Positions 11,001 through 25,869 of a stretch of 64,000 bases of DNA are shown here, piece by piece; within the stretch, counting starts at the first letter, position 1; the number at the start of each line of letters is the position of its first letter. The notes under the pieces are model-generated. The model saw nothing but the letters and a program-made list of their open reading frames with translations. It was not told the origin of the DNA and did not search any database. Source of the DNA: Uloborus plumipes (lineage: Eukaryota; Arthropoda; Arachnida; Araneae; Uloboridae); NCBI GenBank assembly GCA_038373865.1, contig JAXGGA010000026.1:62001-126000 (forward strand). Reading direction: 5' to 3'. The position numbers were made by a program, and so were the translations under genes.

Positions 11001-13650
11001 AAGAAATGGTATAAAAATCATAATTAAAGTATACATATGTTCTACAGAAATCATTAGTGAGCTTTTCTGGCTTTCTGCCCCTTTGGCTCATCTTTGAAGA
11101 ACTCACGGGTAAAATTTCAAACACTCAATTACTGCCTTTATGTGACGAAGACATCAATCTGCTAGGCATTTTATGATGTTTTCAAGGCCTTTTCATACAA
11201 TTGTTTTCGAAAAAACGAAGAAATACAGTTTTTTTCCCATTTCCCATTTTCTCACTCTAGGTTAGACTTGTGCGAAAAATTATTTGCTTCAGCTTCTTAG
11301 AAAGCAAAACGGCAAATCAGTTCTCCTGTCAGTTCAAAAAAACTTTTTTTCAACACCAATGCATGAGGAAATAATAGTTTTAAAATGGAAAATAGTATTT
11401 TTTCGCTCTCTTTATTTTCTCTAGCATTCATGAAGTCATCATGAAGTCTGCGGGTTATTTTTAGGGCTATCATACTTACGACCTGCCAAATTAATACCCA
11501 TATCGCTGTTTTTGCACAGAACTTTATTGTACTTATCATTCCTAATGTCCAATTCAGGCTTTGGTCCAATATAGGCTGTTTCTCCTAAACCTTAGAAAAA
11601 TACCTAACATATGTTGTGTCAATGGGTGGTAGCTCTGTAGTATGTGCTACTGTCAAGCGTGATCTATAAATTCTACTGAAGGAAAACTAACTCATGGTTT
11701 GAACTTTGAATTCTTTACTACTCATCGTCTTGTCATCAAATCGTCCTCAAAATCGCGTTATCATCGAATCATCCGAATTGATTCTCGCTGGAGAGCCTAC
11801 AAATATGAGAATAATTTCATCCCAAACATTTCATATTTAATTTACAATATTTAATGAAAGTAATTATTTTGCGCCGATTAAACGATTTTTAAGCTTAATT
11901 TTGAATGAAATCGGCTTCCCAGCCAAGCACCTGAGACTAAAGTGTTTAATCTTACTTTGGAAAACATTTTAAATCATGGGCTAGTTGATTGCTATAGGGC
12001 TGCAAATTGGAAAACGGACTTGCGACGATCGTTCATAATACTTCTGATCTCGTATTTTCTGATTAAACGGAACATTTTATCTCTTTAAGCTAGTTTCCTC
12101 CTTCTGCTTTACTTCCTTTCGTGCTGTTATTTCGCATTGAGCCAAAGTTTAATGCTAAGTATAAATGTTATTAATATAAACTGACGTCAGGCAAACTTCT
12201 TTACTTTTACAGTGATTAACTTCTTAGTTGAACTTTAAATTGCATAAGGCACTATAAGTACCGATAAGTTATTTTAAGAGAAACATCAATTAATGTTGTC
12301 GGTTGTTAAAGATGATGCATTAAAATAAGTTTAAAAACGGAATATTAAGTTTTGCACAACCGACCCATCCTAAGCATTCGCTCCAATTCAAAAATAATTG
12401 TTTTTTTAAGAATGGTGTTTCTAAAAACAGCAAAAATTTTAATTGCTGTTTTTTTTTTTGGCCTCTACAGGGAAAAAATATTTAGAATGCCGAACTTATG
12501 AAGTTTGACGGAGTATTAAGGAAGTTATAGCGGGTACATATCTAAAAAAACCTTGAAGTATTATGCAAGAGTCACGGAAATAAAATGAAATGTACCATTG
12601 AAATCTATAATAGAAGCAGTTAGAAATATTAAAAGAAAATAATATCCCTCTCAACGAGAATGAGGGGCCATCTGAGTGTCTTAAGTAACAACTACAACAA
12701 CATTATGTTAGAATTTACCTCTAAAAAAACCGTTTCAATGACATTTTAGTAAAATTGTATGTTTCCAATAAGTAATTAATTGCTCAGTTTTAGCTATCCC
12801 GTTCTTACTCCAAATAAATTTTGGATTTCAAATAAGAAACCATATAATAATTATGAATCAAATAAGAAAATAACTCACGGTTGTGATAAAAACAATCAAA
12901 AATCTAAAAGTATGCAATGAAAAAGTAATGATTTTCTTTACATTCTCTAAAAGCGTAGGCGGTTAAATCTCCTTTTTATCTTATGAAATATTAGTTGGAG
13001 ATGCCTCTTTTTTGTAGAGAATGAAAGATAATATACATTGCTTGAAATTTCACAAAACAAGCAGCAAGTAGACCTATCACAGATGTTCTCCATTTGAATT
13101 GAAATCATGTTCATTTTCCATGTGAATTACCTTATATTTCTTAAAAACGTTATTCCGTAGTCCGCTTTTTATTGTAATCAATTTTTAGAAATTAAAAATC
13201 GTACTTAGCACTAAAATAGAAGCAAGTAAAAGTGCAGATACTTTTATTAATAACTTGCTGCTTCACCTGGCTTTGCACGGTTTACCCATAGAATAAAAGT
13301 TAAGTCAAGCGATACATGTTCAATAATAGGGCTTAAATGGAAGACAAAAAATATCTTAAAATTTTTCTGACAATTAATGATAATGACAGCAATTGATATT
13401 AAATATTTGCTAAAATTTAGGCATTAGTCTATAACAATTCCCATTCGCATAAGGAATTTTTTAATTAAATCAAACACTTTCATAAAAATCCCAATTCCTA
13501 TCAGATTGTTTCTGGCATTATATAAGCTTTTTCGAATATGCCTGCCGATTAAGGGAAAAGACAGAGATTTTGCCCTAGCTCTCTGTCATTTTAAAATAAC
13601 TGGGCAACTGAAAGTCATAAAGCATGTTTTCTTTTTCTTCGGAATAAGTG
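11001..13650. other. No recognisable gene
   Basis: AT-rich DNA without a supported gene. The 90-codon minus frame at 11297-11569 matches no family I know. A small hairpin near 12425-12460 (AAAAACAGCA against TTGCTGTTTTT) sits beside a poly-T run. No terminal repeats were found. Confidence 0.45.
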
Positions 13651-13659
13651 AGATAAAAT

Positions 13660-14200
13660 GTAGCTAAATGGGTTATTACGATAAAGGCCCGCAATAGCAT
13701 CAGCAAACCTTTTAAATCCGCGTTGAAATTAGGAAAACATCCCTCAAAAGTTCTTAGTACAATATATACATTAGTTCTAAAAAATATTGTATTAAGTGAA
13801 GACAACAGTTCCTTAAAACCCTATCAGACTAAGGAAAACAGCCCCTAAAATCTCCCATTAGAATTAGGACAGTATACCCCAAAACTTTTGCATAACATAA
13901 ACGTTGCATAAAATTCCTCGTTAGAATAAGAAAATCAGTTTCTAAAAACTCCCAATGTAATAAGGGTCACTGCAGTTTTTGAACACTATCAGCAGTCCCT
14001 CTTAAACTATCTGTCTGAATAAGGGAAATAGCTCCAAAAAACTCTCAGTAGGAGAAAAAAATTTAAAAATTACAACATTCTCTCTTTTTAAACCCCATCA
14101 AAATTGGATCAATAGCTTCAAAAAATTCCCTTTCAAAAAGGTTCTCTAAAAGTCTCCATTACAATAACGACATCAGTCCCTTAAAACCCACACCAACCTC
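13660..14200. repeat. Highly degenerate minisatellite, unit about 35 bp
   Basis: A loosely repeated phrase recurs many times: roughly AAAACAGTCCCTTAAAA, then CTCCCATTAGAATAAGG. Clear units lie at about 13798-13833 and 13834-13867, and again around 13925-13965, 13995-14060 and 14100-14190. Units differ widely in spacing and sequence, so the array looks old. It matches no known satellite that I can name. Confidence 0.55.
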
Positions 14201-15290
14201 AACCGTATTTTTTACTTCATACTTTTAATATATTAACTCTGCACCACATTTTGATCATTTTTACGATTGAAAGTATGCATCTAGGACGAACGGTTGTGAA
14301 AATAAAGGTTATGCAAGTTAAAACGGAGCACCCTATTCTGTTTTATTTAAACGAATTTTATTTGTCTAAAAAATAACCCGTCATCTATAACGGAGCGAAT
14401 TGCCTTTTTTATTAGAGAGATTTTCCGTCATATTTGATGTGTTTCAGTAAACATATGTTCTTCAAATCCAAACTTATGCAAGTCATATTTTCACTACTTT
14501 TCAGGAATGCGTAAAAATGTTATTTGCTCTAAACGGAATATGAAGGTTGGGACTTGTGTTCTTAAAGCACTGGTACATAAATATAAAGGTTAGTTTTTAC
14601 ATTTTTTAAAACAAAATTACGTTGCTATTATTTATGGCTTACTGCGGAATATTATTCTATTATTAATCTCCCAGTAGCACAGGGTATAATGTTCGCATTA
14701 TGTACTACATGCACAAAAATGTCTTTCAGCTATTAGTTTTCTTGTAGTATCATTTATCTATAAAAAAGAAAAGCAAAAATAAGAACAAAACAAATATTCT
14801 TGCACAGTCTTGGACTGCCACGAAAAATAATGATTTTTAAAACGCATTAGCTTCTCAACGTTTGTGTCAAATGTCATTACTTTTCCTCTCTGAAGAGAAC
14901 TGCAGAAACAAAAGAGAATTGCCTCTGGTAATTACAGCCTTAATGCTCTTTAAGAGAAACAAAATGAAATTTGACACATAATGTTGCTCTTTACTTAAAG
15001 GGTCGATCACATTGAAAATTTGCTCTTGAATTGAAGTATATGTTGAGGGAAAAGTAGCTGTCAGAAAAACTGTTTTTTTCTCATTCTTCTTTTCCTCGTC
15101 ACTACATCCTAGATATTTGCTTTTTATATAGATATTGTAAAGCAATTTTCAAATCGATGGAAAATGTCAGAGAAAATAACTTAGAATCAAGGTGCAAAAG
15201 AATTCTTGGAGTAAGTTTAATAATGAAACTTCATGCGGTGAAATAACTCAAAGATTATAGCCAGAACATGTTTCAATATATTTTTTGCTA

Positions 15291-15699
15291 CACTGTAAAA
15301 AATGAATGTTGTTTTTACAGTATAAGTCAGGTTAGTTTTTGTTTTTTAACTAAAAATTGCTTATTTTACAGTTATAAACTGTAAAATTTCTCCTTTTACG
15401 GTACTAAACTGTACAATTGCTAATTTTACAGCAATAAACTGCTAATATGCTATCTTTACAGTTTAATACAGTGCATTTTACGTTTTTTAACTAGAGCCTT
15501 TTGCTTCCAGCATTATACTGTTGTTTTTACAGTATAATACAGCTAAATCTTACGGCAATAAAATAAAATTTCTAACTTTACCCCAGTAAGAAGTTTTAAA
15601 TTACTAGTTTTAGTTTATCACTGCACATTCTACAGTTTTAAATAATAACCTCGGCTGCCAGTATTATACTGTAAGAACAACAGTTTATTTTTAGCAGTG
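15291..15699. mobile_element. Palindrome-rich miniature element, copy 1
   Basis: The left end CACTGTAAAAAATGAATGTT and the reverse complement of the right end (CACTGCTAAAAATAAACTGT) form an inverted repeat that continues into TTGTTTTTACAGTATAA on both sides. The interior is a chain of short units such as TTTACAG, TAATAAACTGTAAAAT and TGCTAA in both orientations. Related copies lie at about 17850-18161 and 24430-24646. No coding capacity. Confidence 0.7.
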
Positions 15700-15784
15700 T
15701 TCATTTGCAATAGAATCTTTTGTACTGTGTCTGTTACCTACATACGTGCGCGAAAATGTTTGTGATGAACAAATTTTAGTTACT

Positions 15785-17849
15785 ACTATGTCGAAGCTTT
15801 TTTTTTTTTTTTTTTTTGCAGCTGCATATTAGAGGACTAGTGCATATTTAATAGTCGTAGTTAACAATCTTTAACCAAAATAATTTACCCACAGCATTTC
15901 AAACTATAGGAAATAATAAAACATTTGAGGAAATTCAAGGAAACTAGAAATATTAAAACTGAAATTTTAAAGGTATTTTACGGTGACTAAGATTAGTAAT
16001 GCCTATTATTCAAGCTGAATTACTATATGCCAAAAATTAACTAGATGGCGGATAAGAAGCTGAGGTTTACCTTATGTCGAGTAGTTATTTTTCTTCTTTT
16101 ACTAATGGCAGTAGAATTAGAAATAAAATAATTTATAAAAAGGATTTTTCTTTAAATGCATGTATTTTTCTTCAATTGAGTAATTGCAAGCATTTATTTG
16201 GTAGGCTCAATTTTAGAAAGAAACTAATTAGTTGATTTATATGAAATTTGACGTTTTTGTGAAATGTATTTTATAATTAAATTTATGTAAAATAAAAATT
16301 TATTTTGAATAACTTAAAACCAGGAATTGCAAAGGCCTACTATTTTTTTTAACATAAAGTTATGCTGACGCTTAGCACTCTTTTATCGAAATCTATGATA
16401 ATTTTCTATAAATAAATCTGAATTTCATTGCTACAGTGGAATCTCGTTTTTCAATGTGCAGGTGGATATGAACTCATTTACACAAACCTTTGACTTTAAA
16501 TAACCTTGCGGAAAGGAATCCAGTGATGCTAAATCACAAAATCTAGAAAGACAACCTTGATTGCGCAGAAACGAGATAATAAATACGCGACCAATAAATG
16601 CCTAATACAGTAAGCAAGATTGTTTAGCAATGAAAACGCCTTGTTTCGTGCAGTGCTGTATTTTTACTAACCCTTGATTCTTAGCTGAAAGGTTACTTAA
16701 TTTTTTTCGTTGCTTAGACTAACTTAATTGATTTTCTATTAAACTCAATTATTGCGTGAATTGCGGGACACCTTTTACGAACAAAAACCAGATACTTTTA
16801 GTAACCATCGAAGATGGATTTTATCCTAGGGGGGCGATAATTTCGTTAATTACTGTAGTACATACTTAAGAAATAGAATTGTTGCTTTCATTTATTAAGA
16901 AAATAATAAGCGCTAACTCTATCAAACTCCGGTTCTGTTGCTTAAAAATGATCAAAATTAACCCTTCTCAGAATCATACTAGTTACAGGAATAAGACATA
17001 ACTTTCAAGTCTCCACATCCAATGTTACTTAATTTCATTGCTCCGAAGTAAGACAATGCTTCGATTTCCGATACTTATTTTACAAAGTGTTCACGCGTTG
17101 TTTATAGACTCAACTTTGTTCTCTGGAAAACAGAAATTTGCTAGAAGCAAACTTTCTATAATTACTCAAATATCGACAAAGCGAACATGTTTCCTGATTT
17201 ATTGATTATGTTTTGTTAAGGTATACATGGTTTTCATTTGAAAGTCCTAACAAGTTGTGTGTGCGTCAAAACACAAGAAGCGTCTTGATGAAAGTTTTAT
17301 TACGAACTTAAAATAGTTAAGGATATTTTTTTCAAATAACAAGTATTTGACATGTAGCTACATCATTTTCTTCAACTATGATTATTATGTTTGTAAAAAC
17401 ATGTTGAATTTTAAATGATTCTTACTTGTTATGAAACTGCCTCTAAGGGATATATTGGTAACATTTGCTGGAGTAGCTACTCAAAGTACTACTTAATGAG
17501 GTAATATTATTTATTTGCTAAAAGATGGTACATTATCAAGCTAGATGTGCAATAGAAATTTTTTTAAACAAATGTATTACTTTAAAAAAATGGAAATTTT
17601 TTTTTTACTTAGGACTACTTAAAAAATAAACAGATTAATAGGCAAAAGTATTAATGGAATAGTATAAGAGTATACATGTTTCTTCATCATGTAAAAAATA
17701 TCAGAAAATGTTTATCAAGAACACATTATATTCTTACTTAATTATTTAGATTTTGCCTGGCTATGCCTGTAATCACACGTTGTCAAGTACAAGTGTTTTT
17801 CCTCGGAATAAATAATTGTAGTTAAAAATGTAGCACGTTATAATGCTAA
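15785..17849. other. No recognisable gene
   Basis: AT-rich DNA with a poly-T run at 15798-15819. A short phrase near 16435 (ACAGTGGAATCTCGTTTT) resembles the outer end of some pogo-type elements, but no partner end was found. The rest holds no feature I can support. Confidence 0.4.
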
Positions 17850-18161
17850 TTTTTCAGAGTAGACTGTAAAATTGCTAGTTTCACGGTTTATTCAGTTTAT
17901 TACTGTGCATTTTGCAGTTTTAAACTGAAACCTCTGATGCCATTATTACACTGTTGTTTTTACAGTAATATGCAGCTAATTTTACAGTAATAAACTGTAA
18001 GATTGCTAATTTTACAGTAGTACAGTGCAAAATTGCTAGTTCACAGTAATAAACTAAAAATTTACTAGTTTTACAGTTTATTACTGTGCTTTTACAGTTT
18101 TAAACTGGAACCTTTGCTGCCAGCATTATACGGTAAAAAAAAAAGCTTATTTTTTGCAGTG
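17850..18161. mobile_element. Palindrome-rich miniature element, copy 2
   Basis: The stretch shares the subunits of the 15.3-kb copy: TTTTACAGT, TAATAAACTGTAA, ATTGCTAATTTTACAG and AAACTGGAACCTTTGCTGCC. It ends in TTTTTTGCAGTG, the same terminal sequence. The left boundary is uncertain because no clean CACTG end is seen. Confidence 0.6.
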
Positions 18162-18164
18162 CTC

Positions 18165-19360
18165 TAAAAACTAGTAAAAAATTAAGATTTATTAATATTA
18201 TTATTATTATTGTTAATTACAATTTAAAAATATATTTAGGAAATCAATGGTAATCAAACACTTACTACCTGTACTACTTGTAAAAAGTTGGTGTAGTGAA
18301 TTTTAAAAAGTTATGGGTGAAGTTTGGGCAAATTACACAACATAGCGAATCATAACACGAAAATAAATCTATGTTTGTCCTTCAACGAGCAACTAAAGAA
18401 ATCTAACACTTTTGTGACTTTTTTAAGGGAGAAAGGGTTTTCGGATCATGAATACCAAAGCGAAATCATTCACTGCGATATATCCGTCAAAGTCGATAAA
18501 AGTCTTTTTTGGGACGAATGTCTTTCTCGCTTTTTATCGGCGCATTTCATATGAGTTATTTTTTGAAGTTTTATTTCGAAACAAAACAGAGAGCGAAATC
18601 TTTTTGTTATAGCATGACAAATAACAGAAAATATAATAGTAGTTTTAGATGGTAAGTTTCATTTGATAAGAAAAACTGACAGAAAAAAAACCTCTCTGTT
18701 TACTTATCTATAATTGTAAAATGAAGTCGAAGTGTGGGAATAAAATATTGATGTTCCCAGTTTTAAAGTTTCCACTACAATTCATAAATATTCATTGCAG
18801 AAAAAGTTTCTGAAAATATCTCTGATCCTTCGCTTAATACATATGTTACAGTGAGCTAAAAAGTGTTTTTTTTTCCCTTAAACGGCGAGCTGAAAAAAGT
18901 TGTTACATTCATTGATGAGAAAAAAAACTATATAATGAATAAAAAAAAGGATTTTTTTTTCCCGATTTTGTATCATAGAAAAATAAGAATGGTAATAAGA
19001 AAATGTTGTCTTCTTAACCATTTTTTAAAACTCTCAAACATTCAAAAAAGCACTACTGTGTATCGTAAAATTAATAGCATGTGAAGAAAATTACTTGATT
19101 ACATTTTAACTGAGGCGATTGCGCATTATTTCAGAAACTAGAGTAAAAATTTCAGGGTGAAAAATTACAATAGGTCGACAGACTGGTCGTGATATTTAAA
19201 AGTGGGCAAATTATTATGGGTCAAAGTTATTAATAAATATTTATGTGGTATTTACTTTAATGCTTATTGTATTCGAAAAACATTACACTTAACTGAGCTA
19301 CTAAAATTAAGTACTAAAAAAGTTATTTACCTACTTTTATTCAACTTTTTCAAAGCAAAC
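18165..19360. other. No supported gene
   Basis: AT-rich DNA. A 76-codon frame at 18324-18554 (plus) has fairly normal amino-acid composition but matches no family I recognise and has no supporting context. An 18863-19084 frame is mostly lysine, phenylalanine and isoleucine, as expected by chance in AT-rich DNA. Confidence 0.4.
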
Positions 19361-19362
19361 GC

Positions 19363-21426
<2,064 letters not shown>

Positions 21427-21676
21427 AATTGTGTCGTCTGGTTGCAAAACCGGCCAACTCCTCAATTTTCGGAGAAAATCTCTGTTTATTGTACTAAGTC
21501 TTTTATTAACATTCCCACCCATTGTCAATGAGAAACCATAACAAAACACTTCAAATCAATGTGTTTTGGGGGTTAGCGGATTCTATCTCAAATTCCCTAG
21601 GTGTGACAAAAAATCGTCTCTCCTGAAAAAATTTCTGTTATGGAGATGACCGGTTTTGCAACCAGACGACACAATT
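21427..21676. mobile_element. 250-bp miniature inverted-repeat element
   Basis: Terminal inverted repeats of about 28 bp carry the core TGTCGTCTGGTTGCAAAACC. The left arm lies at about 21427-21454 and its reverse complement ends at 21676. Similarity continues weakly inward (CTCCTCAATTTT against CTCCATAAC). AATT overlaps both ends, so the exact target duplication is unclear. No coding capacity. The family is not assigned. Confidence 0.75.
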
Positions 21677-24425
21677 AGTTTATTTTTTGCTCACATTTCC
21701 CAATTTCTAAATATTTTTTAAGAAAACAGTTATTTTTTTCCTACTTTTAATCACTTTTTAGTTGAAAAAAAAATGTAGTAAGTTAATATTTGATTTTTTT
21801 TTTTTTTTGAAAAAAAGTACTCCGAACGTAGTCAGACCCCTTAAGAATTGAACCTTCTTCTCTCAAGAAGCTTTCCTATATTATTGCCGTCCATATCCTA
21901 ATGAGAGTAAACAAGGAAAACGTTAGCCATGTTAGGATTGACAGAATTGAATAAAATGTGGGTCAAAAACGTCATAATACAGAATGCTAGACTACCAAGC
22001 TGTACTTTAGTTGGTTACCAAATAAGTAATGTTTAAAGTTGCAGTTATTTCTGAACTATACCGCGCATCTATACTGTACCATTCTTTTAAAAACGAGTAA
22101 ATATTTATCATAATGTAAGGCCTTATAGACCTTAAATCATTAAACCAGATTAATTAAAAGTTGTCTTAGAGCGGCGATTTTTATTTTCTTTTTACTTTAG
22201 TAATAGCATCCCACGATGCAATATTCTGTATTAAAGAAACTTCAGGTGTTCATAAATGTGGCTAATTAAACCATGAATACGTATTCTGGGAAAACCATAT
22301 GCTCAGAATGAACAATATTAAATGTAGCAAAGAACAATAAATGAAATACCAAAATAAAAGAAATTACAAGTATTAATTTTACAATTCTATAGCACTTTAA
22401 TGTATGCATTATGTTCTCGTTACTTTTATGAAAATAAATGAGTTTCTTTGAGATCTTCTTTAGATAGAGAAAATTTGTGTTAAAAGATTTTTTTCCTGTT
22501 TTTTGTTAATGGAATCTAGTTCAAAGTTTTATCGACGTTGTTGTGGAGTAGCGAACATGACAACAAAAATAAACATCAGAAAACTACTTCCTGCTTTTAT
22601 TCAGTCGATTTCCACTAAAATTCCATTATAAACCCCATCAAAGATTTCACGAAAATACAAGTAAGCCAAAAAGCTGGAACCACATGTTGACAAAGTTTTT
22701 TACTCTCCTTGTGTTTTTATCTTTTGAATTACTTTAGAACCTGTCATCTGTGAACTTGACTGGGCTAAACTTTCTAAATTGAACTTCTTGTCTCACCAGA
22801 ATGTATCTTATTTATTAATTAATTTCGGAAATTTTTAGTCAATGGTACAAAATAAGTACATATTTATTTATTTTTTATCATTTACAACATATTAATTTTA
22901 TCAGTATTATTACTGAAATAAACAAAATGAACAGTTAATAATAAAAAAATAGCAAAACAAGAAGATTGTGTATAACAATTTATACCTGGCTTAACACAGT
23001 AATAACTGACTGCCAAAAATAGTGGATTTGTTTTCTTCATTTGAAACAAGACCCACATGTTCAAAAAAGATGTATACTTATGAGTGAAATTACTCTGGTC
23101 AGTTACAGGTTGTGTTTCTGCTCTTTCTTTTTTTTTTTCGTGTGTGTGTTTGAGGAACGGATTCCTCTTAAATCCAAAGCAGGAGTAAATTTTGTTGTTT
23201 TATAGCTAGTCTAGCTTTGCAACTGCGCAATATTAAAGTTTAGGTCATGAAGCTTAACGAGTTTATGAAATCATCGTTTTAGTCTTTGGCTCCTATCCAT
23301 CTGAGATCAAAAGAATTAGCTCAGGAAAAAACACCCATCGATTTTTAAAAATGTGCTAGTTATTGTGCAGCACATTTACAACACCCGCTTCACAAGGCAT
23401 CACAATTCAGAAATTCTAACTATCGAAATTAAAGGTAAAATTCTGAACACATAAATTCAGTAGTGCTGTTCTTTTCTTATTTTTTTCGAATGATTTCGAG
23501 ATAGAATTCTGCTAATTAATTTTAATATGAAAAGGTAAAAGTAAAAAATATTATTTGATTCTAGCATGCGTAAAAAAAATTAATGCATAAGGGAATATAA
23601 ATATGAAAGGATTTATTTTGAGATGAGACAGAAAATACAAAATATCAACTTCTGCAAAAAACTTTTGAAATTAAAATTAAGGAAAAAAGCTAAAACTTTG
23701 CAGTGCACGTGTGTAATAAGCAATTAATTTGTAATTGCAATATACACGTGTGTATATGCAGTTTTTAGTAGTTCTTCATTTGCATTTTACACTAGCTTAA
23801 TTCCAGACAATAACGAATTTAAATGGATAACTCGATATAACTTTCGAAGTATTGGCTATTTAATACGAATCTCCCGATACAGAAATCGATAGCTGATATA
23901 ATCGATTCAAATGCCTTCAAGTCCCAGACAAATTTATAGCTTTTTCTCTGGCTAGTTCTGAAATTAAAGGAGGAGTGCAGTTACACAGATGTATGAATAA
24001 GCTCAATCAATGATTGTGATACTATGAATATACTTTTTTATAACTAAAACAGATTGATAAATTACTATCTGTTGATTGAAACATAAATAATTTCATCACT
24101 TGTTACTTTTGATATTAAATTACAGTTAAACTATAATGTGTTATCTACTGATGCAGATAAACGTTTGTTAAAATAAAATGAAATATAAACATATCGGAAG
24201 ATGGAATGAGTCACTTGCAAAAAGTTTCGAGACCTAAACGCTGAAGAATCTTGAGAAATGCGAACACACACACGCTCACACTGATATATTATACCCTGAC
24301 CGATTTAAAATACTATATTAAGTCTGGTCTACCGGGAATTTTCGTCCTTTTCTGTATAAAAATGCTGGACGACATACAGCGCTTCCTTATGTTTTAGCTA
24401 TTTGCCGTAAAACTGGGGAGTTAAT
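21677..24425. other. No recognisable gene
   Basis: AT-rich DNA. A short nested palindrome at about 23702-23760 combines GCAATTA/TAATTGC with two flanking ACGTGTGT motifs. A GTGTGTG run lies near 23141 and a CACACACAC run near 24266. No gene is supported. Confidence 0.4.
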
Positions 24426-24429
24426 TCGC

Positions 24430-24646
24430 AGTTTATTACCACAATTTCAGCTTATTACCACAAAATTAGATGCATTATACTGTAAAAACATAAGTATAAT
24501 ACTGCCAGCATAGGTTCTAGTTTTAAACTGTAAAATTAGCAATTTCACAGTTTATTACTGTAAAATTAGCAATTTTTACAGTTTGTTACTATAAAATTAG
24601 CTGTATTATACTGTAAAAACAACATCTGTTTTTTTTTTTTATAGTG
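24430..24646. mobile_element. Palindrome-rich miniature element, copy 3
   Basis: Shorter relative of the 15.3-kb element. It has the same ACTGTAAAA, TTTATTACTGTAAAATTAG and TTTTTACAGTT subunits and ends ACTGTAAAAACAACA then ATAGTG. The left end blends into TTTATTACCACAA repeats, so the start is approximate. Confidence 0.6.
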
Positions 24647-25534
24647 TAGGCCTAACATACTTGAGGCAACATTAAAATATCTGCTTAAGAAAGAACCTGA
24701 TTTGAAAGGAGTATGACAAGTTAACTTCAAACCTAGGATACATCATACTTCAAAAGTTATTCAATACATTTTCTGCTTCAGCTTATAAATACCTATCTGA
24801 GAGAAAAGATAAAAGAGACCCAGAGTTCTGACCAGGAAAGTACGCGATCATGGAATAATGAATGTTTTTTTTAATAAGTACCAATCGAAAGAGCATTGTA
24901 AAACATGTTTCTGGACGCACGCGTTTTTGCCCTCGCGCCCCCGTTATCGAAATATAAAGTCCCAAAGTCAGCTAATTTTTTTTTGAAAAATCGCCAATTT
25001 TAGCGAGTTATAATGAAACTGGAAGCTGCGGTGCGATTACACTATTTGCATCCAACGGAAAACTTGATTCCCATGTTTGGTCATCTGCAAAGCTTTTGAA
25101 AGACGGCTTTACAATAATCTTTTACTTTACCTGTGCGAGTTAAAGCAGAAAGCTACTATCAAGCCTATGACATGGAATTCAGAGAGCTTTTTAAAGAGGA
25201 AAAACAATTTTAAACAACACATCAAAATTAAATTTTATCGTACTATTTGCGATTAAAGCAGGTCCCTTGTTTAAGGGGAGTCCCCCTTGTTAAGGGGCCC
25301 TTGTCAACAAGAGGTGACAACTGAACCTCCTGTTTTTTTTAATTATTTTTTTAAGTGTTCGTACAATTCTGTAGTATGGGGGGGGTGGATATTTAAGGTT
25401 TTTAATTGTAAAAATTGCAAATATAAATTTTTTCAAACCACTTTTCTTTTGGTGGGTCCCCTATAACTCAAAGTGAGTTCCCCTAAACATTTTTGTCAAT
25501 TGCATCACTGGGTATGTAAGAATGGTCTTTCAAA

Positions 25535-25865
25535 AAAAAAAAAAAAAAAGCTCAAAATTTAATGAAAATGTGTTCAAATAAAAAAATCAAACAGGAATGA
25601 GGTGTTTTCTCTGAGATAGTTCGAAAAAAAAAAATGTTCACTCGAATCGAACTTGCTCCTTCAAAAGTTATGAGTGAAGACAGGGGGAAAAATTGGAAAT
25701 TCGAAATTGAATGAAATATTATTCAAATCAAAAAGTCGAGTATGGGAGTGTATTGTCCTCACTGAGATCTTTCGATTAAAAAAAAATCGAATCGGACTAT
25801 GACTCAAAAGTTATTGTTGGGGGAGGGGCAGAAAAACTGACCAATAGACAGACTGACAGGTACAC
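25535..25865 (-). repeat. Composite ~147-bp-unit repeat, minus-strand copy
   Basis: Read on the minus strand this begins with a CTGTCAGTCTGTC-like tract (25839-25860). About two units follow that share ATAACTTTTGAG, CCGATT, GAAAGATCTC and ATTTGAA blocks with the array at 36233-36680. The anchors AACTTTTGA lie about 147 bp apart (near 25666 and 25813), the same period as the other copy. Confidence 0.65.
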
Positions 25866-25869
25866 AGTT

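Noticed and set aside
11060..11110. Minus-strand peptide EFFKDEPKGQKARKAH
   Set aside because: Composition looks protein-like, but the frame is very short, bounded by stops and matches no domain I can name.
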